A program made the position numbers and the translations under genes. This document shows positions 15,800 to 22,923 of a DNA stretch of 24,295 nucleotides, piece after piece. Positions within the stretch are counted from its first letter, which is position 1, and each line of letters begins with the position of its first letter. The stretch is from NCBI GenBank assembly GCA_945485625.1, contig CALYSH010000002.1, forward strand, positions 1 to 24,295, read 5' to 3'. The notes beneath the pieces are model-generated. The model was not told the origin of the DNA, made no database searches, and saw only the letters and a program-made list of their open reading frames with translations. This DNA is from an uncultured Lachnospiraceae bacterium (lineage in GTDB: Bacteria > Bacillota > Clostridia > Lachnospirales > Lachnospiraceae).

Positions 15800-17029
15800 T
15801 TATAATCTTACGCCGTTCTTCTCAAGCAATGCTCTCGCACTCTCTACCGAATCTACACCGGTCTTATTTTTAATGGGTGCAAATTCTCTCTCACGAACCA
15901 CCTCGTAAGGCAAACAGCTGTCCAACTGATGAATCATATCCAACACCAGATTTTCATACTTATATCCGTTGGGGCTCTCAGGCTTTACAAGTCTTCCGTT
16001 TTCATCCAAATAAGGAATCTTCTTCTCCACAATATGTAGAGGCAGACTCGCCATCATCTTCTCCAGATCCGGAACATAGAAGAGATAATTCAAAATCACG
16101 CCGAAATTGTAAGCGGGCTCGCCCTTCTCATTCTTCGCGTTCATCAGTTCCTCGGTCATATCATAATACTCTACGATGGAAGGCTTACCATCCTCCAGGC
16201 ACATAGCACCTACCTTCTCATCGGGAGCTGCCTTGCGGACTACCTTCGCACCTACCACACACTTCTTATCGATGGTGGCGCCCACGAAGCAGGGGTCTGC
16301 AATACGCTGCAGCACATTATCTACCGCAAATACATTAATCCACTCAATTCCCTGATTGTGCACCAAGTCAAGCAGTCCGGCTTTCTCAAGAGAAATAAAC
16401 CAACCACCGTTTCCATTTGGAGAAGTAGAAAGCTTAGCCTTCTCCTCCAGGTAAATCTTTCCATTGTAATCGGTGGCTGCTGCCATCTCCTGCTTGAAGA
16501 AATGAACATACTTGGGATTGTATCCAAAATATGCATGCTCCTCCATAAAAGAAACGGTTGCTTCATTGTTCTTATCGCTTGTCATAACAAACAAATGGAT
16601 CCAGGTATCTGCCTGATGGACCACATCCAGCAGGTTATTAATCAGGCACTGGAAAATATAAAGCTCGTGAGTAATCCCTACATTGTACATACCCTTGGGG
16701 TTATCGGAACCAAGTCTGGTACCCATACCCCCTGCCAACAATACGGCACCTACTTTTCCGGAACGAATCGCCTCCAGACCGATATCGGTAAATCGCTCCT
16801 TGTTCGCTTCAATCTCGCTTAACTCCATGGCTGCCAGAGGCTCAATCACTCCTCTCTTCACCAAATCCTCCTTGTGATTGCAGGCATCCAGAATCTCCAT
16901 ATCAGTGGCCTCAATCTGAGAAAGCAGCTCGTCCTTCTCCTTCTCGTTCAACTCATCATAGTATTTCAGTACCTGCTCCTGGCCGTACTTTGCCAACTTT
17001 GCTTTTACTCTATCCAATCTTTCGCTCAT
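15800..17029 (-). CDS. UDP-sugar pyrophosphorylase, eukaryotic-type UAP1/UGP family
   Basis: Makes a UDP-sugar from UTP and a sugar 1-phosphate. The 409-aa product belongs to the UDPGP family, not to the GalU family usual in bacteria. The nucleotide-binding loop is AVLLAGGMGTRLGSDNPKGM (around residue 95), followed by SPNGNGGWFISLEKAG (uridine/sugar site), and YNFGVILNYLFYV. The C-terminal REREFAPIKNKTGVDSVESA closely resembles UDP-N-acetylhexosamine pyrophosphorylase (AGX1/UAP1). The sugar could be GlcNAc-1-P, GalNAc-1-P, Glc-1-P or Gal-1-P. Its partner galE suggests galacto/gluco sugar traffic. AAGGAG lies 6 bases before the ATG, behind a very good promoter. Confidence 0.9.
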   Translation of the reverse strand: MSERLDRVKAKLAKYGQEQVLKYYDELNEKEKDELLSQIEATDMEILDACNHKEDLVKRGVIEPLAAMELSEIEANKERFTDIGLEAIRSGKVGAVLLAGGMGTRLGSDNPKGMYNVGITHELYIFQCLINNLLDVVHQADTWIHLFVMTSDKNNEATVSFMEEHAYFGYNPKYVHFFKQEMAAATDYNGKIYLEEKAKLSTSPNGNGGWFISLEKAGLLDLVHNQGIEWINVFAVDNVLQRIADPCFVGATIDKKCVVGAKVVRKAAPDEKVGAMCLEDGKPSIVEYYDMTEELMNAKNEKGEPAYNFGVILNYLFYVPDLEKMMASLPLHIVEKKIPYLDENGRLVKPESPNGYKYENLVLDMIHQLDSCLPYEVVREREFAPIKNKTGVDSVESARALLEKNGVRL

Positions 17030-17079
17030 ACCCGTCTCCTTCTCATCCTCTTGCCCTGCAGGGGCATCTTTTGTACATC

Positions 17080-17108
17080 AGTTTACCACAACTCTCACTC
17101 TTTATCAA
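17080..17108 (-). promoter_or_regulatory. Promoter of the pyrophosphorylase-galE operon
   Basis: TTGATA (17108-17103), a 17-base spacer and TAAACT (17085-17080) with an upstream TG on the minus strand. The leader contains a small hairpin, TGCCC/GGGCA around CTGCA (about 17053-17067). Confidence 0.7.
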
Positions 17109-17134
17109 TGCCGTATAATGAACATTTCCCTCCG

Positions 17135-17392
17135 CTAAACACAATGCTGCTGCATGTACTTTTCTTTTGTAGCCAGTCCCCCTCGAATATGACGTTCGGA
17201 CTTATTGACATCCAGAACCTTTCTCGCCCGCTTCGCAAGTGCCGGATTGATCAGTTCTAAACGTGTGGTTACGTCTTTATGTACCGTGCTCTTTGACACT
17301 CCAAAAGCCTTGGCGGTCTGCCTCACCGTAGCATCATGCTCGATGATATAGTTGGCGATATCAACGGCTCGCTCCTCAATATATTCCTTCAA
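17135..17392 (-). CDS. spoIIID: Sporulation transcription factor SpoIIID
   Basis: A small helix-turn-helix regulator that adjusts mother-cell gene expression during sporulation, acting after sigma-E. The 85-aa product aligns well with SpoIIID: MKEYIEERAVDIANYIIEHD, then the HTH RQTAKAFGVSKSTVHKDVTT, then LINPALAKRARKVLDVNKSE and RHIRGGLATKEKY. The start codon is TTG at 17392, chosen because the family begins at exactly this residue and AAGGGG lies 7 bases upstream; no ATG is available nearby. The GGGG of the binding site is the 3' arm of a long hairpin (17400-17443), so translation may be controlled. A sigma-A-like promoter precedes it. Confidence 0.95.
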   Translation of the reverse strand: MKEYIEERAVDIANYIIEHDATVRQTAKAFGVSKSTVHKDVTTRLELINPALAKRARKVLDVNKSERHIRGGLATKEKYMQQHCV

Positions 17393-17399
17393 AAGAATA

Positions 17400-17443
17400 C
17401 CCCTTAAGAATCTTTTTTACAGTCTATGAAAGATTCTTAGGGG
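17400..17443 (-). promoter_or_regulatory. 5' leader hairpin sequestering the spoIIID ribosome binding site
   Basis: On the minus strand CCCC plus TAAGAATCTTT (17443-17429) pairs with AAAGATTCTTA plus GGGG (17415-17400), 15 bp with one bulged A. The GGGG arm is the core of the spoIIID ribosome binding site. From the promoter at 17450-17478, transcription would begin at or next to the first C of the stem, so the hairpin would be the very 5' end of the mRNA. Confidence 0.6.
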
Positions 17444-17449
17444 GTATGC

Positions 17450-17478
17450 ATTATAATGCTGTATTCCTCTTTTTACAA
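17450..17478 (-). promoter_or_regulatory. Sigma-A-like promoter of spoIIID with a palindromic -10
   Basis: TTGTAA (17478-17473), a 17-base spacer and TATAAT (17455-17450) on the minus strand. The -10 lies inside a perfect 12-bp palindrome, GCATTATAATGC (17448-17459), which may also be an operator. A weaker sigma-E-like reading (GCATACC with CATAGACT further downstream) is possible and cannot be excluded. Confidence 0.6.
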
Positions 17479-17628
17479 AGTGAATCCGCTCTCTGTTCTG
17501 TAAGACCGTTCACCCGAAACTTTATCATTTCTTTGGTACTATGCTATATATTTCGCAATTATCTCTTCATTTTTGTTTTTTCGCCTTAGCACCTGTCAAG
17601 AATGTAGTATCAAACAACCTTCCTGATA

Positions 17629-19197
17629 TTAATTAAAATAGTACAGACTGCGTCCACCTACGGTCGCAAATCTAGTCAGTGTATGCTCTTGAATGGCAAA
17701 GGTATCGCCCGTTGCATATGCCTCATCATTAACCACCACGATGGACCTCTCTGTTTCGGGAAATGCATCTATATAATAGTTGTAGTAATCATATATCCAT
17801 GTCTTTCCGTTTTCTCCCAAGTGCATATACAACGCACTGTCATCCAATACCCTGCATATGTCCGAATCATTTGAACCCATGAACATATAAATATAGTCTA
17901 AATCTAATTTCTTGCAATATGCTGTCAGTTCTTTTAATTCAGCATTCTTTTCTCCGCTTTCAAACACTTCCTTATAGGAGCCTGCCAGTAAAAAGACAAT
18001 GACCAGACCTGCCATTCCCCAAAGCCATTTTTGTTGTTCCGCACGCAGTGTTTTTATACCCTGCACTAAGGTAATAACTGTGAGGCACATAAGCGGAATC
18101 ATTCCAATCAGATGATAACGAAATTCATAGGTGGCGGAACCAGCACGGACATTGGCAACGTTTAATATGAAGTAATTCCACACAAAAATACCAAGCAACA
18201 ATATTTCTCTCAGCTGCGCTTTGCCTTTGAGTGCTTTGGTAATATTCCATATTGCGCATACCAGCATCAAAAGCACCAAGCTTATTTTAGCAACGCTTAA
18301 CACCCCTTTCAGTGTAAAAATCTGCAACTCAAAGGAAGTGGTAGCTCCGCCAAACAATTCAAACATTCCGAAGAAACAGGACGAAATATTTGCAAGCATT
18401 TGGTAAACACTGCAAAATACCATGCTATTGCCTCTGGTTCCGCCCATAATACTGACATTAATATGATTCCCCACAACCAGGCACAATCCCGATATCAACA
18501 ATAAGACTATCAGACTCACCGGCACCTTTTCATATTTGAAAAACTTGTATACCCCATAAGCTATGCAAACAGGCACAATACCACAAGCCATAACATAGAC
18601 ACTGCTGGACATACAGGTTATAAAAAGCAAAAATACATACACCGCAATCGCACATACGGTTAATCTGTGCAGTTTTTGCCGATGCTTGTTTTGCGTCTCC
18701 ACATCCAGTACGATTCCAACCAGCAGCAGGGGTACCATGACCTTTATAATGTATTGTGTACCTGCAAAGAACATCATATTGAAATAATCGAGCATACCCA
18801 AACGATAGGGGATGCATATGAAATTAGCGCACAAAAGGGGATATCGAAACTCTTTGTCTTTAAACAAGTAAAAAATGACAGCAAGCATCAAGACTGTGAT
18901 CAGAATATTGGCTATTCCGTACGCCAGATATATATTATCGGTCAATCCATAAATGGGTATCGCAAGCAGACTTCCACAATCAATTTCCAGAGTAGTCGTA
19001 TAGGACCAATCCGGAATCACAAGAGTCTTGCGTTCCCATATCTCCATAATATGGCGAAACATTTTTGCATTGTCGCAATCCAGATTGTTATCTATAAGGG
19101 TCAGATTACAAACACAGATTAGCAAAAACTGTATCAGCAACAGTGCTCCAAGGCCAAACTCTACATACTTATCTTTGTACTTTTTTATCAAGTTCAT
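17629..19197 (-). CDS. Polytopic membrane protein, GT-C glycosyltransferase-like
   Basis: About 522 aa with roughly 11-12 predicted membrane helices and a soluble C-terminal domain of about 100 residues. The first long loop after helix 1 carries NNLDCDNAKMFRHIMEIWER, an acidic D-x-D pattern in the place where GT-C glycosyltransferases keep their catalytic acid. The C-terminus (LDYIYMFMGSNDSDICRVLD) resembles the extracytoplasmic tail of such enzymes. Use of a lipid-linked sugar on the cell surface is inference. The start is uncertain: ATGs at 19215 and 19197 are both possible; the promoter at 19232-19260 rules out earlier ones. 19197 leaves a normal leader. Alone in its transcript, more A+T rich than the region to its left. 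Confidence 0.75.
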   Translation of the reverse strand: MNLIKKYKDKYVEFGLGALLLIQFLLICVCNLTLIDNNLDCDNAKMFRHIMEIWERKTLVIPDWSYTTTLEIDCGSLLAIPIYGLTDNIYLAYGIANILITVLMLAVIFYLFKDKEFRYPLLCANFICIPYRLGMLDYFNMMFFAGTQYIIKVMVPLLLVGIVLDVETQNKHRQKLHRLTVCAIAVYVFLLFITCMSSSVYVMACGIVPVCIAYGVYKFFKYEKVPVSLIVLLLISGLCLVVGNHINVSIMGGTRGNSMVFCSVYQMLANISSCFFGMFELFGGATTSFELQIFTLKGVLSVAKISLVLLMLVCAIWNITKALKGKAQLREILLLGIFVWNYFILNVANVRAGSATYEFRYHLIGMIPLMCLTVITLVQGIKTLRAEQQKWLWGMAGLVIVFLLAGSYKEVFESGEKNAELKELTAYCKKLDLDYIYMFMGSNDSDICRVLDDSALYMHLGENGKTWIYDYYNYYIDAFPETERSIVVVNDEAYATGDTFAIQEHTLTRFATVGGRSLYYFN

Positions 19198-19231
19198 CTT
19201 ATGCCCCCGGCTCATTTTACTTCCATTCACC

Positions 19232-19260
19232 ATTCTATCATAGACAGTCTTTTGTTGCAA
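19232..19260 (-). promoter_or_regulatory. Promoter of the GT-C-like gene
   Basis: TTGCAA (19260-19255), a 17-base spacer and TAGAAT (19237-19232) with an upstream TG on the minus strand. Start expected near 19225. Confidence 0.5.
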
Positions 19261-19374
19261 TCAGATGGATTTCATCTTTTCCTCTATGAAATCGCTATTT
19301 AGATTAGTCTCTTCCAATCTCACCGTTTCACCTTCATAATACACATCATCTCCTATACTCCTCATCCAACTCAT
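19261..19374 (-). CDS. Candidate 37-aa acidic small protein overlapping the DUF3990-DUF3791 remnant
   Basis: An open frame MSWMRSIGDDVYYEGETVRL, ending MKSI, overlaps the last 29 bases of the upstream gene in another frame. It is acidic and protein-like over its whole length. An alternative ATG is at 19365. It could be a coupled small gene or the remnant of a longer one. No clear ribosome binding site beyond GATGAGTTGGATGAGG. Low confidence. Confidence 0.3.
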   Translation of the reverse strand: MSWMRSIGDDVYYEGETVRLEETNLNSDFIEEKMKSI

Positions 19375-19859
19375 CCACTAAATATTCCCGGCTCATGCAA
19401 TGCATATCCGAAACCCCTTCCCGAATCAATCGATATACCTCTGAACGATAAAAGACATCCATCGGCCGATCCAGTGAAATGTTTTCTTTTCGAGCAAAGC
19501 AGGAAATCACATCTGCATATTTTTTTGTAATAAAATTGGATTTGCCTTCATACAATTTGGCTCCTCTCAAAGTGAAATCTTCCAATGCTTTTTGAAAGCG
19601 GAAACAAATCTGTAAATTCAGTTTTTCATAACGTAAACGACGAATTGCTTCCGTTTTATCTATCAAGCCATCAAAAAACAACTCAACTGTATTAAATACC
19701 TTATCATTCGCTACGCCACCTATGACAACATCATAATCTGTATCATCATTTCCTTTACGACAACACAAAATAAAATCCTACACCAAAATCAACATTCTGC
19801 CTTGAGTGTGCCAAATCCGGCTTTGTGATTTCTATATAAGAACCATGATAAAGTATCAA
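19346..19859 (-). pseudogene. Broken DUF3990-DUF3791 fusion gene (internal out-of-frame deletion)
   Basis: Frame one starts at a TTG at 19859 and reads LILYHGSYIEITKPDLAHSR then DFGVGFYFVLS and stops at 19755; this is the DUF3990 N-terminus. Frame two (3' part, to 19346) reads DFILCCRKGNDDTDYDVVIG and on through LFFDGLIDKTEAIRRLRYEK, the DUF3990 C-terminal half. A DUF3791-like tail follows (FYRSEVYRLIREGVSDMHCM, YLVDELDEEY). The middle of the domain, perhaps 70 residues, is missing and the frame changes at the join. The TTG start overlaps the TGA stop of the upstream DUF3791 gene, so the two were translationally coupled. Function of the intact protein is unknown; the YHGS...GFY pattern recalls ADP-ribosyltransferase folds. 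Confidence 0.85.
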
Positions 19860-20095
19860 ACGGACACACCTCTTTCTCTCATTAAGTCCAAAATATCTTC
19901 TACAATATATTCCTTGCTCTGGGTATGCAGGCTTTCATATTCCGGCACAATATAGTCGTGCAAAATATTGCTCTTATCTACAAACGCACTATATACTCTT
20001 TCTGCCTCGACTCCCAATCTTGCTGCAACGTTCTCAATACAAAAAATCGCAAACTCTAGTTTTTCAGGGGTACTAATGTTTTCTGTTGCATTCAT
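19856..20095 (-). CDS. DUF3791 domain protein
   Basis: A 79-aa protein of the DUF3791 type: LEFAIFCIENVAARLGVEAE, then RVYSAFVDKSNILHDYIVPE, then YESLHTQSKEYIVEDILDLM. The family has no settled function; its members usually sit next to DUF3990 genes in gut Clostridia, as here. The ATG at 20095 has GAGAGG about 10 bases upstream; a longer frame to 20131 would overlap the promoter -10. Its stop overlaps the TTG start of the broken DUF3990 gene (TTGA). A small partner such as an antitoxin or immunity factor is one idea, by inference only. With its partner broken, it may now be an orphan. Confidence 0.85.
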   Translation of the reverse strand: MNATENISTPEKLEFAIFCIENVAARLGVEAERVYSAFVDKSNILHDYIVPEYESLHTQSKEYIVEDILDLMRERGVSV

Positions 20096-20126
20096 AAATC
20101 TGTTTCCTCTCATTCGCTTTACTAAT

Positions 20127-20155
20127 ACCATACCCGAAAAAGCACCTTATATCAA
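20127..20155 (-). promoter_or_regulatory. Promoter of the DUF3791/DUF3990 unit
   Basis: TTGATA (20155-20150), a 17-base spacer and TATGGT (20132-20127) on the minus strand, 32 bases before the DUF3791 ATG. Confidence 0.5.
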
Positions 20156-20241
20156 CTGAATGTCAAAAGCATTCCTAGCTTTCAAAAAAATTCCCAGAAT
20201 GCATAACCTCATTGGATAAACCTAGCATATACATAACCATG

Positions 20242-20298
20242 CTAATCTATTTGACTGGGCTGTGAAGTCTGCGGTTCTACATTTTCTGTACGGAACAT
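20242..20298 (-). pseudogene. Possible truncated gene start (18 codons) after the GNAT gene
   Basis: An ATG at 20298 follows GGAGG (inside the GNAT 3' end) by 9 bases and starts 1 base after the GNAT stop, an arrangement typical of a coupled downstream gene. The frame reads MFRTENVEPQTSQPSQID and stops. It may be the remnant of a third operon gene whose body was lost, or chance. I see nothing else in 20156-20241. Confidence 0.25.
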
Positions 20299-20299
20299 A

Positions 20300-20749
20300 T
20301 CACTCAACCTCCTCTGTATTCTTAACCTTACAGATTATTTTTCGCAGAGCCGGTCCACAATTCTCATGTGGTATCAGCTTAAAACCTTGCTTAACATAAA
20401 AATCCTCTTTTCCCTTTTCCGAAATAAGCTGTATGCTGACCCTTCCACCTGCCGGAACTCCCTGCTCAATGTGCTCTATTAGTTTCTTTATAATTAAGGT
20501 TCCCAAACCCTTTCCCTGATAGTCCGGATGAACTACCACATCAACAATCGTAAAATACAAACCATCTCCAATGATTCGTCCCATAGCAATACTTTCACCA
20601 TTCTCCCGAAGCACTACAGAATAGTAACTATGATTTATTGCTTTTTCGACTTGTTCTCTGCAAAAGTTCTTCCATCCCACTGCTTTCCGCAAAGCAATGT
20701 AAGTTTCATAATCAAGGTCATTTTCAATTATTGTTATTTCATCAGCCAT
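20300..20749 (-). CDS. GNAT family N-acetyltransferase
   Basis: A 149-aa acetyl-CoA-dependent acetyltransferase of the GNAT fold. The acetyl-CoA motif A is clear: VVVHPDYQGKGLGTLIIKKL (Q-x-x-G-x-G). Upstream strands read YYSVVLRENGESIAMGRIIG, and motif B is represented by DFYVKQGFKLIPHENCGPAL. The substrate cannot be told. GGAG lies 5 bases before the ATG. It overlaps the upstream 194-aa gene by 16 bases, so the two are translationally coupled and probably work together. Confidence 0.92.
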   Translation of the reverse strand: MADEITIIENDLDYETYIALRKAVGWKNFCREQVEKAINHSYYSVVLRENGESIAMGRIIGDGLYFTIVDVVVHPDYQGKGLGTLIIKKLIEHIEQGVPAGGRVSIQLISEKGKEDFYVKQGFKLIPHENCGPALRKIICKVKNTEEVE

Positions 20750-21318
20750 TCGTTCTCCAAATACCTCCCGAATTTTCCTTGTAAAAAAAAACGATATTCC
20801 GGATGTTCCACCGCACTTTCGTACTCACTTTGGACAATCTTTCGAAGCCAGTCTTCCCGTTTACCAATGAGTTCCTCATACCGAACAATACCAATCTTTC
20901 CCTCTTTTTCGGCCTGCAAGATTGCCTCATATGCGTTTGATATGTACTCCACAGTTTCTACCAGCACAGGCTTTTTCGAAACAACACAATCCGGTATTTC
21001 CGGCTTTGCAATCAAATTCTTATTGTCTTTTACAGAATATATATAACCCTCTACTCCGGCGTAAGTTTCAAAAAGGGCATTCGGATAATACTCTTCCATA
21101 ACCAGTTTTCCGCTTTGATCAAATCCATAGGGGCCCCATTTCGACCAGTTTCCGTTACAGGAAAATCCTGTCTCTTTACAATATTTCTCCACAGCATTAC
21201 TTAAGTACACAAGAACATTTTCTCTCTTGGCAAAAAAATAGACCAGTGGTACATCATGCCCGGATATTCTCGGTTCCAATATTTCTATATTTGCTATCGG
21301 CGATGCATGATAAAACAT
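20734..21318 (-). CDS. 194-aa protein of unknown function with a YHAS N-terminus
   Basis: I do not recognise a named family. The product starts MFYHASPIANIEILEPRISG, followed by VPLVYFFAKRENVLVYLSNA and GNWSKWGPYGFD. The second half is helical and charged (VEYISNAYEAILQAEKEGKI, YEELIGKREDWLRKIVQSEY). There is no signal peptide or membrane segment. The opening Y-H-A-S followed by a Pro-rich strand resembles the start of ADP-ribosyltransferase-like folds and the DUF3990 fragment nearby, but no complete catalytic triad is evident. It overlaps the GNAT gene by 16 bases. The ribosome binding site is unclear: GGGAG lies about 14 bases upstream. The gap 21319-21458 upstream holds no gene I can support. 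Confidence 0.8.
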   Translation of the reverse strand: MFYHASPIANIEILEPRISGHDVPLVYFFAKRENVLVYLSNAVEKYCKETGFSCNGNWSKWGPYGFDQSGKLVMEEYYPNALFETYAGVEGYIYSVKDNKNLIAKPEIPDCVVSKKPVLVETVEYISNAYEAILQAEKEGKIGIVRYEELIGKREDWLRKIVQSEYESAVEHPEYRFFLQGKFGRYLENEWLMK

Positions 21319-21458
21319 TTTCTTTATGTAACTCCCTCTCCATTCAATCCATTTTTTGCATGAGCCTAAAGTGCTTCTTGATTCATTAACAAAGACGCAA
21401 TATCAGAACTCAATCGTTTCCGGCATTAGTGCAATTCCCCCATCTCTGCAAACATCCC

Positions 21459-21875
21459 CTATCTATTCCGTTTTTCTTCCTCATATTCCGCAATTGTCGC
21501 CTCCAAAACATCGCATGCAACTTCTATCGTCATCTGACATCTGTATTCCGGCCTGTAGGACTGAGGTTTGATATCTTTACATAATGTTGAGCCATATTTC
21601 TCATTGAATTTGCGCATCAGCTTTCCTACGACCGGTCGGATGTCCCCGCTTTCATGGGCCTTTGCTTCTACATATTTCATGGACAACACTGCTGCCGCAG
21701 CAAGCACTGCTCCACAGGTATTTCCACACTGAATACCGGCACCATACGCACCCACGAGAATCATATCTCTATCATGGAGATGCAATCCATAATATTCATT
21801 TGCCGCCCTGAGCAGGGTTTCTGCGCAATTATAATTTTGATCGAAATAATATTTTGAATAACAATCCTTTAACAT
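21459..21875 (-). CDS. C_GCAxxG_C_C family protein
   Basis: A 138-aa protein of the C_GCAxxG_C_C family, a group of probable redox or metal-binding proteins with conserved cysteines. Seen in order: YNCAETLLRAANEYYGL, then GAYGAGIQCGNTCGAVLAAA, then FNEKYGSTLCKDIKP and EYRCQMTIEVACDVLEA. All the expected cysteines are present. The ATG at 21875 overlaps the EamA stop by 7 bases; a longer frame to 21932 would run deep into the EamA gene and is rejected. Translational coupling to a transporter suggests the two act on the same metabolite, which is unknown. Confidence 0.9.
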   Translation of the reverse strand: MLKDCYSKYYFDQNYNCAETLLRAANEYYGLHLHDRDMILVGAYGAGIQCGNTCGAVLAAAAVLSMKYVEAKAHESGDIRPVVGKLMRKFNEKYGSTLCKDIKPQSYRPEYRCQMTIEVACDVLEATIAEYEEEKRNR

Positions 21876-22795
21876 TCTTTTGTCTTTCCTTTCCTTTTGA
21901 AATGTATCATGAATATACCAAACGATGTACACAACAGTCCCAGCAAATTACTCATTCCAAATGTCTCATCAAGCATGAGGCAGCTCATCATGGTACCGAA
22001 TACAGGAATCAGCGCATTGAATATAGCGATTTCACTGATAGGATTATAACATATCAGCTGGTTGTATAAAATGAAACCTACCATAGAAATCGTAATCAGC
22101 CCCAACAATAGCAATACACCGGTAAGGGTAACCCGGGTAAACCTTCCCCCGGTAATCAGTCCCACTACAACCAGCATGATTCCCCCAAGGCTTAAGCTAT
22201 ACCCTGTGGCGGAAATCGCAGGTACCTTTTTCGTAACAATCCGAGTCAAAATACCGCCGATTGCTGAGCAGATACAGTTTAAGACAATCATTCCTTCCCC
22301 TTGAAACGAAAAGCCTCTCATGCTGGTTCCATAATTGACGATGATAATTCCCAGGAAGCCTAAGATACATCCAATGACCTTGTTTACTGTGATTTTCTCT
22401 TTAAAAATGATTGTTGCCAAAATGATCAGCAAATACGGTGATAAGGAATTAATGATGGAAGCCTTGCCACCTTCACAATAGGCTAGTCCGGAGTAGAAAA
22501 AATAATAGTGTAGTGCCGTATTTGTAAGCCCAAACAGAAGGAGCAAAGCGATACTCGACTTTTCTTTTACAAGAAGCGATTGCCCTTTTATTCTGGCAAT
22601 TCCTAACGTAAGGATTCCCGCTGTCGTAAATCGCACCCCTGCAAACAGCATCTTCCCACCTGCGTCATCGTTTGCAATGTTCCACTCCTGCATTCCAAGC
22701 TTAATGAACGGGTAGGCGCAGCCCCAGGCAAACATCGCAATGAGGGCAAATAATACTACAAATTGTTTTTTCTGAAATATATTCCTTTTTTCCAT
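21869..22795 (-). CDS. EamA/DMT family transporter
   Basis: A 308-aa inner-membrane permease of the drug/metabolite transporter superfamily with ten predicted helices in two EamA repeats. The first repeat has FALIAMFAWGCAYPFIKLGM and AGVRFTTAGILTLGIARI; the second has GEGMIVLNCICSAIGGILTR and IFNALIPVFGTMMSCLMLDE. The substrate is not readable; relatives export amino acids or other small metabolites. The ATG at 22795 has AGGA 6 bases upstream and begins at MEKRNIFQKKQF just before helix 1; the longer frame to 22855 is rejected because it overlaps the -10. Its stop overlaps the C_GCAxxG_C_C start. Confidence 0.92.
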   Translation of the reverse strand: MEKRNIFQKKQFVVLFALIAMFAWGCAYPFIKLGMQEWNIANDDAGGKMLFAGVRFTTAGILTLGIARIKGQSLLVKEKSSIALLLLFGLTNTALHYYFFYSGLAYCEGGKASIINSLSPYLLIILATIIFKEKITVNKVIGCILGFLGIIIVNYGTSMRGFSFQGEGMIVLNCICSAIGGILTRIVTKKVPAISATGYSLSLGGIMLVVVGLITGGRFTRVTLTGVLLLLGLITISMVGFILYNQLICYNPISEIAIFNALIPVFGTMMSCLMLDETFGMSNLLGLLCTSFGIFMIHFKRKGKTKEC

Positions 22796-22838
22796 GTTGT
22801 GTCCTATTATTAAATTGAATACGTTTTTTGCATGACTT

Positions 22839-22847
22839 ATTGTATCA
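22839..22847 (-). promoter_or_regulatory. Extended -10 promoter of the EamA operon
   Basis: The minus strand reads TGATACAAT (TGn plus TACAAT) about 44 bases before the ATG; the -35 region is weak (TTTGGA at 17-base spacing). Confidence 0.45.
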
Positions 22848-22923
22848 TAGCTCATCCTAAATCCAAAGACATTTCTATTGAAAGCATTGAATCATCTCGA
22901 TATTTCATGTCCTTCATTATACC

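Noticed and set aside
17598..17603. A TTGACA on the minus strand considered as a further spoIIID promoter
   Set aside because: No -10 element at 16-18 bases; the nearest AT-rich box is about 30 bases away.
21319..21458. Short coding-like stretches upstream of the 194-aa gene (for example a frame reading GGIALMPETIEF and another ending MNQEAL)
   Set aside because: Both are very short, have no start signals and match nothing I recognise; they could be remnants but cannot be supported.
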